A stretch of 64,000 nucleotides of DNA from Nicotiana tabacum. Its lineage: Eukaryota; Streptophyta; Magnoliopsida; Solanales; Solanaceae. The position numbers were made by a program, and so were the translations under genes. The notes below the pieces were generated by a model, which worked only from the letters and a program-made list of their open reading frames with translations, was not told the DNA's origin and ran no database searches. Positions 10,640-21,849 of this stretch are shown one piece after another. The stretch spans positions 106,060,399-106,124,398 of the forward strand of contig NC_134082.1 of assembly GCF_000715075.1 (NCBI RefSeq), written 5' to 3'. Numbering within the stretch: position 1 is the stretch's first letter; the number at the start of each line of letters is the position of its first letter.

Positions 10640-11945
10640 TTGTTACGGTTAACCAAGTGTATTAAAAACAACATTCATACAAACTAAAAAAAATTAAAAA
10701 AATTCTAGAATATCAATGCATATAAATTACCTATAAAATAACTACAATTTCATGTATAACTGTCATACAATTATAAAACAACTGAATGTTAAAAAGTTGA
10801 AAGTATTCTACTTTTAAATGAATGCAGGTACTTCTAATTATGGTAATAGTAGTCTGATACAATTGTCAAGCAATTCTAATAGATTTACACGAGTATCTAA
10901 CACAGTTAAGCTGATTGATATACTAACATCTCCGGCCATTGAGGAGTATGGAAGTATAATAATAACATAGCATCGCTAAAAAATATTGAAGAAGATCAAG
11001 TTTACCAAGATAAGCAAATAATTGTTAGTACAATGAAATACTATGTTATTATGAATAAATTACAATTTAGGATGAAAATATCCAGTACAACAAGAAAAGA
11101 AATATATTGTTGTCTTTCCATGTCTTCCAATACACAATGAACATACTGTATTTATTATGTATATAAACTGTATATAATTTATTTTGAACATGTTATTCTA
11201 CTTTGACACTCTACTGTCTTCATGATAAATAGTGTATAACCTTAGCATTATTTTTCTTCTATAACTATTGTGTCATATGTGTTGGTGACCAATATACATG
11301 GCACTTGAAGTCCACAAGCATAAATGAATTAACACTGTTTAAGGCTAGAAAATTTAACAATGTACACACATGTTCGTTGATGGACAATATAGTTATACAA
11401 CGTAAAGCTACTGCCAAGGTAGTTGACAGCATTGTCATGCCAAAATATGCAGATCCTAAGACAATATACACTCCAAAAAATATACAATCATACATATTAT
11501 CAGAATATGGTGAACTTAAAGTACATAAAAGCTTGGAGAGCTAAGTAAAAGGCAGTGCAATTTTTGAGAGGTGATCTTGGTGAATCATACAGTCGTCTGC
11601 CGAGTTGCTTATACATTTTGAAGAAGACTTATCCGATATCGGTAGTGAAAATGCATAAGACAACAAATAAATATTTTTTATATGTATTTGTTGTTCTTAA
11701 TACATCCATAAGGGATTGGGAGTATTATAGGCCAATTGTAGTAGTCGATGGCAGCTTCCTAAAATTGGCGTATAGAGGAATCATACAAACAGCTAGCACA
11801 ATGGATGCAGCAGGTAAATTTTACTTTCAGTTAATATGCTGATTAAGATGTGTATATTAATTATCTGTTTTATTAGTCAAATTGTTTCTAAAATGTATTT
11901 ACTGATTTTATGTTATGTGACATGTAAAATAATACCATTTGCTTA
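10640..11945 (+). pseudogene. MULE (Mutator-like) transposase, 5' half
   Basis: Translated fragments match the Mutator transposase order. A zinc-ribbon/WRKY-like N-terminal part is seen around 10960-11100 (QVYQDKQIIVSTMKYYVIMN). Then comes WHLKSTSINELTLFKARKFN with VHTCSL (11305-11400). The start of the catalytic core follows at 11700-11840, with PIVVVDGSFLKLAYRGIIQT holding the first DDE-type Asp. Frames change and stops occur. The core breaks off at 11945, where copia element B is inserted, and resumes at 31902. The MULE terminal inverted repeats were not identified. Confidence 0.75.
11941..11945. repeat. target site duplication of element B (left), GCTTA
   Basis: GCTTA directly precedes the TGTTAG start of the left LTR. 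The identical 5 bp follow the right LTR at 31902-31906. A perfect 5-bp duplication is the normal mark of LTR-element integration and fixes both ends. Confidence 0.9.
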
Positions 11946-12380
11946 TGTTAGATTTCGTGAATGGGTGTGAATGAGAAATGGAAGATGCACATTTTGAATT
12001 GCACCTCTTCATCTCACCCTTTCATTGTCTATAAATTTAGAGGCTTAGTCTCATTTTTTAGACTAGAAAAAATCTAAAAACTCCTGCCCCTTTCCTACAT
12101 TATTGCATTATTTTTTCAAATAAACATAAGGGTCAAGTGTGATTTGCTCCGTTTGTTGAGTTCGCTGAAGTTTTGTGATTTGTAGTGCCGCTATAACAGA
12201 ATAGTTATTCCATTATATCCTGGGAGGAATTAATCTAAAATTTTGGACAATAGTGAGAGGATTAAATTTTTCAAGGACACACAAGAAACTTGTGGGCTTG
12301 AAATTATTTTTTATTTTATTCATTGAACTAACGTTTCTTTGTTTCTCCGTTTTTCTGATTTTGAACACATATTACTAACA
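11946..12380 (+). repeat. 5' LTR of element B
   Basis: It runs from TGTTAG to CTAACA, giving perfect 6-bp inverted ends and 435 bp. It is collinear with 31475-31901, sharing the segment from GGAAGATGCAC through TTCATTGTCTATAAATTTAGA-like sequence. The TATA-like TCTATAAATTTAG is near 12028. Confidence 0.88.
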
Positions 12381-13185
12381 ATCTTAAAGAATTTCGTTTA
12401 TTTTCTGAGTTCATATTAACATCTGTTGAAGATCAAATGAAAAAGAGGAAGTAACAGATTGTTGATTTTACAGTCTTGTTTTTCCTCGTATGCGTATATC
12501 TGTTGTTATATACTTATATGGCAATGGCTTTCTTGGTGAAACAATGCAATTGTGTGGACTGTTACATAAACGGTTGTGTCATTTTACCCAAGCCTCAATT
12601 CAAGTATATTTACAGTATAAAAAGCAAGTCAATTCAAAGGTGCAAATTGGATTGCTTGGATTTGTTTTGACTACTTAATTTCAGATGCAACAATAGCACA
12701 AACCAGAAGCGGCATTTGAAAGAACCAAAACTGTCTTGAAGCATATCATTTCTGATTATTGAAAATGGAACGAGAATAAAGAGTTCTCCTTGTGTTGAAA
12801 TGTTAGGGTACAATGGTTTAGTTAGAAAGCCATTTGAAAAAAAAAAAAAATACTTGTGATTTTCTACACTTATTCTGAAGACTAAAATTTGCGTAATTTT
12901 CTACTAGTTCGTTGAGATTAAAATTTTAGTGACTTTCTACTCATTTTAAAGATTAATATCGTAGTAATTTTCTACTCTAATTAATTACTCGATTTGAAGA
13001 TTAAAAACTTCACCGCTTATTAAATTTGGTTATATCATATATTACTCGGTTTGAAGATTAATAAACTTCACCGTTTATTAATTATGGTTATGTCAGATTG
13101 GTTTGAAGATTAAAAATATTACCGTGTATTAGTTTTGACTCTGTTGTGTCACAAACAATAGTTCATGTTGTTGGCTCGACAAAGT
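12381..13185 (+). repeat. copia leader region with diverged tandem repeats
   Basis: No gag is recognised. From about 12870 to 13140 a 50-60 bp unit with TTTGAAGATTAA and ACTTCACCG(T/C)TTATTAA recurs at least four times, preceded by a run of A at 12837-12850. No clear initiator-Met primer site follows the LTR. Short open frames at 12476-12678 are not convincing genes. Confidence 0.5.
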
Positions 13186-13189
13186 AATA

Positions 13190-14068
13190 GGGGTAAAGAA
13201 TATGATTATCCTCGTGAATAAATATATTTGGAATATAACATTATTCACCAAACAGCTGCCCTTTACTCGCCACAATCTGATGGAATTACAGAAAGAAAGA
13301 ATAGGACATTAAAAGAGATGATGAATGTCTTGTTGATAAGTTCTGGTTCACCCCAAAACTTATGGGGATAGCTATTTTTACAGCTAACCGAATACTCAAT
13401 CGAGTTCCCTATAGTAAAACGCAATCCATTCCATATAAAAAATGAAAATGAAGAAAGCCCAAATTAAATTATTTTATTTCAAAGTGTGGGGTGCTTAGCT
13501 AAAGTGCAAGTTCCTAATCCCAAAAAGGTAAAAGTCGGACCGAGAATTATTGATTGCGTTTTCATAGGATATGCAATAAATAGTAAGGCATATCGTTTTC
13601 TGGTTCATGAATTAGAAAATTCTGACATTCATATTAATACATTAATTGAATCAGACAATGTTGAATTCTTTGAGAATATTTATCCGTATAAAAAGGAATG
13701 TGAGTCGCCTAGTGAAAAATCTAAGCGCGGAAATAAGCAAAGGAAAGTACCTTTAATGAGGAAAATCCAATATATAGTAAACGTCAAAGGATAACTACAT
13801 CCTTTGGATCAGATTTTCTGTCATTCTTGTTGGAAAATGAACTTCAAACTTTAAAAGAAGTTATGTCTTCCTCGAAAAGAAGTAGTCATTAGTAAGATAG
13901 AATCCATATTAAATTACCATACTTGGAAGTTAGATCTTGCTCTAGGAACAAACCATTGGGTTTCAAATGGATTTTCAAGAGGAAAATAAAAGATGATGGC
14001 ACTATTGACATATATAAGACAAGACTTATTGTCAAATGGTATAGACAATGAGAAAATTGACTGCACAT
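13190..14068 (+). pseudogene. copia integrase C-terminus and start of RT (element B)
   Basis: Recognisable strings are QTAALYSPQSDGITERKNRT (the integrase Glu region), then VGPRIIDCVFIGYAINSKAY (13540-13600), then the RT start KPLGFKWIFKRKIKDDGTID (13950-14010). Several stops are present. The frame is cut at 14068 by element C and continues after 29084 with GLEIHQMNVKTTFLN-like RT sequence, which confirms the insertion point. Confidence 0.8.
14064..14068. repeat. target site duplication of element C (left), CACAT
   Basis: CACAT precedes the TGTAAGCAC start of the 5' LTR. The same 5 bp stand at 29080-29084, right after the 3' LTR end GTGCGACA. Confidence 0.92.
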
Positions 14069-14924
14069 TGTAAGCACATGATTTTTGCCCTATATGAGAA
14101 TTACTCCCAAAAAATCCAAAAATAAAATGATTTTTCTTTGGTGTGCAATTTTGTGATATTTTGTGATATTTTGAATAATTATTTGTATTTGTCTGTGCGT
14201 GTTTATTTGATAAATTAATAAAAAATACAAAAATATGTCGCATTTTTGCATGTAGGATTTAATTCTACAATTGTTAGTAATTAAATTTGTTTTACAAAAA
14301 TTAAAAATTACAAAAATAGGCATCGTTTGCATTTTTAGCATTTAATGTCCAAATATACAATTTTATGCTTAATTATTACTTAATTGTGCGTTAATTATTA
14401 TTTGGAGTTAATTTGCGCTTTTATAACTTAATTTAGTTCTTAATAATAAAGTTACGTAGTTTTATAATTTAGTTTTAGAGAAATAAAAAAAAGAAAAGAA
14501 AGCAAAAATATAAAGAAAGTCGGAATTAGGCCTCTTCTTCAATTTCAAGCCACAGGCCCAAAAATTGGCCCAATCTTCCCTACGACCCAGTCCATTTCGA
14601 ACTGGGTCGACCCAGTCCATAACCCAAAAGACCCAAACCCCTTTTGTCTTACATTTTACAAAACAAAACAAAACAAAAATAAGAAGACAAAAACCCTAAA
14701 AAAATTCTAAACAATCCGCCACCCCCCTTCCCTATCTTCTTCTTCTCCAAGTTTCTCCAAAGCTCATCCATGGCTTCCCCCTAAATCTCCCATGGCAGCC
14801 TCTTCCTCATCTTCTTCATCACACCATGAACGAGCAGTCCCATGGCTGCTTCTTCTTCTTTTGAACACCAACAACTCCACCATCGCACCATGAACGACCC
14901 CAAGCTTTCTTCGTCGCGCCATGA

Positions 14925-15419
14925 ATGACCCCAAGCTCAAGCTCGTTCATGGATGCTTCCTCACAGTCCCTTTCATCCTCTTCGTCGAATAACCAGCCTC
15001 GTCTTCCACCCGAGGCAACCCCAGTCACGCCGAAAAAAAACCTCGACCAACGAAGGAGGAACCCCATCGCTGCGGTTTCCCTTCCTCCTTCCAGCTGCCT
15101 CGCGACTGCTGCTGCCATGGCCTCCACTGCTGCTGCTGTTCGGCATCGATCAACTGCTACTGCTTCACCAAAGTACGTTGACAAAGCTCCTCCGTTGCCG
15201 CAACGCTGCCAGCTCGTCCGTTACTGCCTTGTCTGCTGTTTCAACGACTTCCATGGCCATGTTTCGGTTCTTTCATTGCCATGGACACAGCTAGATTGCT
15301 GCGCACGTTGCCATTTCTGCTATTCCTTCATCTTCTTCGTGCTTCATAGTTGTTTTAAACCGGTTAGTTTGGTTTTGAGTCTATTTCGTTTTTATATTTT
15401 TCGAAGTAAAAGTCGATAA
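14925..15419 (+). CDS. open frame inside the element C LTR, function unknown
   Basis: The 164-codon frame is Ser/Pro/Ala-rich at the start and Cys/Phe-rich at the end. No family is recognised. The local base composition is richer in C than the rest of the LTR, and CTTCTTC/CTCC triplet runs precede it. It could be a captured host exon or leader, or a chance frame in low-complexity DNA. An overlapping antisense frame of 121 codons weakens the case. The segment is missing from the 3' LTR. Confidence 0.2.
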   Translation: MTPSSSSFMDASSQSLSSSSSNNQPRLPPEATPVTPKKNLDQRRRNPIAAVSLPPSSCLATAAAMASTAAAVRHRSTATASPKYVDKAPPLPQRCQLVRYCLVCCFNDFHGHVSVLSLPWTQLDCCARCHFCYSFIFFVLHSCFKPVSLVLSLFRFYIFRSKSR

Positions 15420-16584
15420 GTATTTGATTCTTGTTTTGTTCGTTGTTCATCGTTGAAATAATTTTTTTAGTTTGTTCATGTGCTTTGTTAAATTAATTTT
15501 CAGATTTCAAAATATAAGTTTAATTAGTTGTTTTCATGTTTGTATTATTGTTTAAGTGAATATTTGTTAGTTTGATGTTTGTTAGATTCAAATTAAAATT
15601 TAATTAACTATTTCTTCAATTTGTTTCATGTGTTTTATGTATTTTTAGAAATTGTTAATATTGTTAAGTTCAAGTTTAAGTTCATAATTATTTCTTCGTC
15701 GATCTTGTTATTTGTCTAAAAAGAATTTAGTTGTGTTGAAGGAAAATATATTGATTTAATCATTTAATATGTCATGTTTGTTGTGTTAAAATAGACTCAT
15801 TCATGTTCATACTTTGTTTGATTGTTCTTGAATCCGAAATTTGTATAGTTTGATTTCTTGTTTATCACTTATGATTATTTCTTGAATTTGTCTCATAATC
15901 TTGTTTAAATTTAATATAGGAATTGTTGGTTGTAATGTTGTTAGAATTGATTTTAAGTTCAATATGATTGAAGTTAGAAATCTAAATATACTTGTTTGTT
16001 GTTGTTGTTGAATCCGAAAATAGGATTGTTTATTGCTAAAATATTGTTCAATCAAATTTTAGTTGTTCTTTGTTCAATTTGTGTTCATGTGATTTGTTGT
16101 TGAATTGTTGTTAAAATCGTGTTCATGTGATATTGTTGTTATGATGTTCATCCGTGTTCATATTGTTGTTTGAACATTGTTAGAAATTGATCATATTGTC
16201 TATATTTTGGTTAAGTTTGATTAATTGATGTGTTATAGCTGATGGGTAGTTTGGTAAATTTGTAATACGTTCAGGGGTAGTTTGGTAATTTCAGTAAGGT
16301 CGGAAGGGGTAGTTTAGGAATTGTACATTTTGTAATTGTTTATTTGAAGCATGGGGGACAAAATGAAATGGGGTGGGTTGTGATATGATTATTTAATATA
16401 AAGGGGGGACAAGATTTAATTTAAAGGGGGAATCTTGCATTATTTTAAAAGAAGCATGAGGGACAAAATATAATGGGGGTGGTGTGATATGTTTATTTAA
16501 TGTAATGTGGATGAGTGGAAAGATAATGGGTTGGGTAGAGAAAAAGTATGGATTTTAATTAATTGAAAGGTTTGTGGGATGGGT

Positions 16585-16591
16585 TATATAT
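16585..16591 (+). promoter_or_regulatory. TATA box of the element C LTR
   Basis: GGGTTATATATGTGAAG is followed within about 30 bp by a purine-rich leader (ACACAAGACATAAGAATACA). The same site is present in the 3' LTR near 27337-27344. It is the best promoter candidate in the LTR. Confidence 0.5.
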
Positions 16592-18329
16592 GTGAAGTCT
16601 TGAACACAAGACATAAGAATACAGAGAGAACAACAATAAAGAGAGATACGGAAAAAAAAACACAAAGATAGAGAGAGAAAACGGACAGAGAATAGAAGAG
16701 AGAAAAATTCCGAAAAATATTTAAACTTTCAAAAAAAAAACTAAAAAAAATATTTTGCTTTCTTTCATTGTTTGAAATCAGAATTAATTGTTGTTTCATC
16801 AAAGCTTGAAGCTTTTGTTTTTGGGATTACTGCTCTACTGGTTTGCAAACTCTTTTCCTGGGTTGGTACTGTTGCTGGGTTGTTGCTGCTGTGCTATACT
16901 GTTATTACTGTTGCTGATTCTCATCTTCATTTTTTTTTGCTTCCAATATCAGGTACACAACTGAAAAGCTGGTTATTGTAATCCGAAATATGAAGCATGA
17001 ATACATATGAAGAATGAAATTTTGAAGTTTTAATTTCGTTTTTCTTTGTTTCCTTTTGTTGATTATATTTAAGCTATTCCATGTATTACTAAATAATAAC
17101 TGGAATAAGGAAAGAATAACTTAAGTTAGTCTTTAATGAATCAGTTCAGCAAAACAAGTTAATTCACTAGTTATGAAGGTTTCAAGATTATCAACAGTAG
17201 GTTAATCATGAATAACTAGCTAAATTTAGCTAAGACATGAATTTAAATTAAAACTTCGTAAATTAGGCATTAAGGCACGACTTGAGTTCAAGCAAGATTA
17301 GAAGAACGTTTAAGTCTAATAAACTTTCTAATAAGCTTTAGTAATTATGGTTAAATCAAGTTTCAAATGGTTGTGAATAATTAATCTCAATAATTTTTTT
17401 TATAACAATGCTGAGTTTTAATCTAGCTATATTTGATTCTTTTGGATATTAGTTGTTGAACTTTTATTTTATTTATAATTTCGAAATTAAGAATAAAATT
17501 CCTTTTTCATCAATATTTGTATTAATCAAGCAATTAGCATGTCATGTTTTCTTAATAATAATAATAAAAAAAACGTAATTAATTAGGATTTTCTTTATTC
17601 ATTTTAGAGACTAATTTTAAATAGCAAAATGTAGTCGCTTTAAGATTTGTCCATTTAAAATAAATGAGACGAGCCTCGCCAAATAAAACACACAAATTGC
17701 GGGGCCCTCGATAAAGATTTAATTGATTACTTAAACTTCGGGATGAACCGTTTAGCAAATTTCACGGCCTTCCTCAAAATAATAAAGCGCTAATCGCTTT
17801 AGGCGCGATATAATAATAATACATTCTTAAACACGGGTACGCATTTATGCGACCCAAATCCAAATCCCAAAACATTGAATAAAAATATGTTCCGGATCGT
17901 GGATGCATTTTATGTAACGCAATCCAAAGACATGTTTTTAAACGATGTTCACATTCTTTAAAAATATAATAATAACAATAAAAGCGGTTAAAAGTTAAAA
18001 TTGCACTATAGTTTTTGAACATGTATTAAAATCAGATATTTTAACCATTACAACAGTTTAAGCGACCGTGCTAGAACCATGGGATTCGGGGGTTCCTAAC
18101 ACCTTCCCTCGGGTCAACAGAATTCCTTACTTAGAATTTCTGGTTCGCAGAATAACAAACAGAGTCATATTCTCCTCGATTCAGGGATTAAAACCGGTGA
18201 CTTGGGACGCCTTAAAATTCCCAGGTGGCGACTCTGAAACAAACAAACAAATCCCGTTTCGACTGTCCTTTAATTGGAGAAAACTCCCTACGTACCTCGC
18301 GGGGGCGGAAAAAGGAGGTGCGACAGCTC

Positions 18330-18347
18330 TGGCGACTCTGCTGGGGA
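18330..18347 (+). other. primer binding site candidate of element C
   Basis: TGGCGACTCTGCTGGGGA starts 4 bp after the 5' LTR end. The leading TGG matches the complement of a tRNA CCA end. A tRNA-Arg primer is known for Ogre-type elements, but the exact tRNA was not verified here. Confidence 0.7.
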
Positions 18348-19131
18348 TAAAGCCCAGAACCACTGGTTCAGGGTTCAAGAATTCGAGCTTAAAATAATTG
18401 TTATAGTTGGCTTTATTTATTATCTGATTTTTTTACATGATATATGCCCAATGTGCTAAATGACACTTTTACCGCTTTAATATTATTTGAATTATGAATA
18501 TATACAACTGCTACGAAACCCCCTTCTTTCTGAGTCTTCTAAATTCATGGTGCACACGTGCGCGTGGCCCACCTTTCTGTTAAAGTCATACCAAATAAGA
18601 TGAAGTTGGGACAAGTAACTAGGCCGGGTAGACTTTCGTGCTCCCGGTACGTTGCCCCCGCTTCGGCTCAAACTGTCCGTTTGGGTAAGCCAGGGCTAGA
18701 TCAATATGCCTCAGGTTTTTTCACTTAGAATAACTCAGCTTCATGCCGGATCCCTAGTAGGAGCGATTGTTTGCATCACGTGCATTTGACTTTGGAGACT
18801 CAACACAGGGGTTGGGTCTGTTTAGGACAGGTGTACCCAAAAAAAATGACCATCCCGATGCATCTTACTTGCTGCTACTTGCGCATTTATTTGATCCGGA
18901 TTTGTGTGTTGACTAACTTTTGAATATCATGAATAATATTTTAAAATTGAAAAAAAAAAATAGCGGTTAGGGAATTGACTGTTTATTTTTGAAAAAAAAA
19001 ATCAATGCCCAAATACTGTCAAAACTCTGCCGAAATTTTGAGAAAATGAAAAAAAATGTTTTATTAGTTTGTTTTATTAAAACCAAAGAAAAAATAGAAA
19101 GAAAAAAAATCGTTGTTCTGTCTTATTTTTC

Positions 19132-19146
<15 letters not shown>

Positions 19147-19190
<44 letters not shown>
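19147..19190. repeat. (AT)n microsatellite
   Basis: An uninterrupted AT dinucleotide run of about 44 bp follows a run of A. The frames reading it as alternating Tyr-Ile are not genes. Confidence 0.95.
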
Positions 19191-19192
<2 letters not shown>

Positions 19193-19329
19193 GAAAATAG
19201 TTTGTCTTCCCCTGAAAATGACAATGAAAAAGAGTCTTACTTTTAAAATAGTTTTTTTTATTCGTTTCTGAAAAATTCAAAATAATAAAATAAAAAGAGT
19301 CGCGTTGAAAGTGGTTTTATTATTTGTTG

Positions 19330-19332
<3 letters not shown>

Positions 19333-19391
<59 letters not shown>
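19333..19391. repeat. (AT)n microsatellite
   Basis: This is a second AT dinucleotide run of nearly 60 bp. A shorter broken one lies at 19571-19611. Confidence 0.95.
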
Positions 19392-19394
<3 letters not shown>

Positions 19395-19974
19395 CCAAAA
19401 AGTTTTTCTTTATTTCCAAAAATGTATATATATCTTTATTTGTTGCAAAAATATTTGTCCTGCCAAAAAGTCTAGAATTTTTTTTTTTAGACTCCCAATT
19501 TTCAAAACAAAACATCCAAAAATATTTTCCATTATTGACTTCTTTAGAAAGTCTTTTTAATTATAAAAAAAATATATATATAATATTAATATATATATAT
19601 ATATATATATAATAAAATAAAACAAATTCGAAAATATTTTCCTTCTTCTTTAAAAATTGAAAAGAAAATTCAAAATTCAAAAAATATTTTTTTTTAGAAA
19701 GCATTTCTTTTATTAAAGGTAAAATTCCAAAAAATATTTTCTTTCTTCTTTAGAGAATAAGAAAAAACAAAAAAAAATATCTTCCTTTTACTTTTGAAAT
19801 TCTCAAAGTTCAAATCAAAAGAAAAGGAATTCTTAGAAGTCTTTCTTTCAAAAAGAAAATCAATCAAAAATCAAAAAAATATATATATACTTCCTTTCTT
19901 CTTTTAAAGCAGTTCTTTTATACAAAAAAAAAATCATAATTTAAAATCAGTTTATTTACTTTATTCATGACCGG

Positions 19975-20034
19975 CCCGAACTACGCGGGTTTGATTCTCA
20001 CCGGATGTGAGATACGTAGGCAACCCTCATCGGG
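19975..20034 (+). other. two-stem hairpin module, copy B
   Basis: Outer stem: CTACG 19981-19985 with CGTAG 20015-20019. Inner stem: TCTCAC 19996-20001 with GTGAGA 20007-20012, loop CGGAT. A basal stem CCCGA 19975-19979 with TCGGG 20030-20034 closes it. The conserved unpaired parts are TTTGAT before the inner stem and TA after it. Confidence 0.7.
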
Positions 20035-20789
20035 TCCAACCCCACCTTTTTGCTAAAATAGCCAAAAACCAATAAATAAATAAAAACGTGTCAAAATTTT
20101 AATTTTGTCATAAATAAATCGGGTGGTGTCTAACCTCCCCTTTTTGCTAAAAATAGCCGGAAAAAAATATGTCCAATTTTAATTTGGTCATAAAGAAGTC
20201 GGGTGACGCTGTTTTATCAAGACATAGCCGAATGTTCCCGAAAGGGACGCCGGAAGGCTGACTTTGCATAAACAGCCACCTTTGGGGCATTGTTTAGGAT
20301 TTTGGTCCAGTTGACCCACACAGCCGTAAAAATCTTCGTCCCCGAGGCGCTGAAAGGCCATGTTTGCAACACCCGGTTTTTATTGTAATTTGAACCAAAA
20401 AAAAAAGTCAACGGTCAGGTGAATTTTTTTTAGTCAAAAATAAGTCAAGCCAGCTTCGGTCGCGTCTTAAACCGTTCTTGCCGAAATAGCCTTAGAATAT
20501 CTTTCAGTTGTCGAAAGGCTATTTTCGTAAAAGAACGAACAAGTGTGTAAAGTGTCATAAAATAATCCTCTCCGGCCTCAAAATTTGGACGGGGCCACAT
20601 TTGCAAAAATAACCGTTTGGTTGCATTTGTCAAACGGAGAAAGGAAGCTGGCCGTTTGTTTTGGAGTTTGTAAAACTTTTGATTATAATATGTGGGTCGT
20701 TTGATTTTCAAGTTTGTAGGTCATTTTTAAACCTTTGAAACCCAATATGAAAATTGAAAAAAAATGATTAGTATTGCTTATCTTTTATT

Positions 20790-20858
20790 GGTCCGAACTA
20801 CGCAAGGTCTGATTCATGCGGGGTCATGATACGTAGGCAATCTCCATAAGATTCGACC
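20790..20858 (+). other. two-stem hairpin module, copy C
   Basis: Outer stem: CTACG 20798-20802 with CGTAG 20832-20836. Inner stem: TCATG 20814-20818 with CATGA 20825-20829, loop CGGGGT. Basal stem: GGTC-CGAA (20790-20797) with TTCG-ACC (20852-20858), one bulge. The inner-stem sequence differs from the other copies but is fully paired. Confidence 0.7.
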
Positions 20859-21069
20859 ACCACTGAAAAAGAAAAAAAAAGGAAGAAAGAAAATAAAGGA
20901 AAGCGCAAGTGCATCGCATCTCTGATAGAATGGTTTAACTGCTTAGGTGCATTGCATCTCTAATATATGATTATCTGTCAAATGCCCTGACACTAACGTG
21001 ATGGCTTCCCTTTGCTGTGTTCATATATAGAAAAGTGGTTGGTTGTGGTAACTCCTCCCTGCAAAGCAA

Positions 21070-21846
21070 ATGACACAGAACCTCAGAACAGGATGGGTCG
21101 GTACTGATGACCGACAACAATTGGTCGAACAGAACAACGGGTTGGTAGAAGAAGTGAAAATGCTTAGACAACATGTGGCAGACATGTATTAGGCATGGAT
21201 AACTGGGAAAGCACCACCCCCACCACCGCCAAGCTTTTCAAACTCTGGCATTACCCATCCCCCATACTCTCCATCCCAACCCACTTATGACAGTTTTCCT
21301 AGCTACCCGAGTAGTTCCATCACTCGTCCACGCTACTCCCCTCCCCAATGCTACTTCTCTCCATGAGATTCCCAAAGATGGGCTTCACTTTCCAAATACC
21401 CAGCTCCACAGAAGGCCTATCCACCCTCACAAGCCTACCGGAAGCCCCCTGGATCAGGTTTCCGGCCCAATCAAGCATTTAGGAACGAAAGGTTGCTGAA
21501 ACGAGGAAAGGCTCTCACCCCTATCGGAGTATCTTATGCAAGTCTGTTTGAAAGGCTAAAGCATGCTGGCTTGATTGAGCCGCTCCCCGCATATACTCCA
21601 GATCCACATGCAAGAAACTTTGATCCGGCAGCGCAATGCGCGTACCACTCCAATGTCATAGGGCACAACATTGAGAGTTGTCGTAATTTGAAAAGGGAAG
21701 TAGAGAAAATGATCCAAGAAGGGCGGATTGTGATCGCTAACAGTAACATGGAGCACTCAAACCCTATCGAGAACTTGTTGACGGAGGTTGATGATATGGA
21801 AGCTGATAATGGTCTTGGCAATACTAATGCAAAGCTTAGTGGCTAA
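21070..21846 (+). pseudogene. gag remnant of element C
   Basis: The N-terminal part at about 21070-21190 (frame with ATG at 21070) reads through VEEVKMLRQHVADMY to a TAG. A Pro-rich stretch follows (21210-21350). The best-kept part is 21493-21846: GVSYASLFERLKHAGLIEPL, then FDPAAQCAYHSNVIGHNIES and CRNLKREVEKMIQEG. The C-x3-H-x4-H-x4-C spacing is the gag zinc-knuckle-like motif of Ogre/Tat elements. The frame ends with TAA at 21844-21846. Stops and frame changes upstream show that a whole protein is not made. No pol follows. Confidence 0.75.
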
Positions 21847-21849
21847 GAT

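Larger units (their letters stand above)
14069..18325 (+). repeat. 5' LTR of element C (4257 bp)
   Basis: It begins TGTAAGCAC and ends GGTGCGACA. It is collinear with the 3' LTR except for a segment of about 1.75 kb (about 14645-16395) present only here. That segment has an AAAACCCTAA-type leader and a GC-richer stretch (14700-15300) with a 164-codon open frame. The shared right part carries a TATA box (16585-16591) and a purine-rich leader. Confidence 0.9.
18348..21060 (+). other. 5' untranslated part of element C with microsatellites
   Basis: No coding sequence is recognised. The region holds a possible CCGGG/CCCGG stem near 18623-18645, long (AT)n tracts and A/T-rich runs (18950-19930), and two hairpin modules (19975-20034 and 20790-20858). 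Confidence 0.6.

Noticed and set aside
18989..19515. Open frames rich in alternating Tyr-Ile
   Set aside because: They are AT dinucleotide microsatellites.
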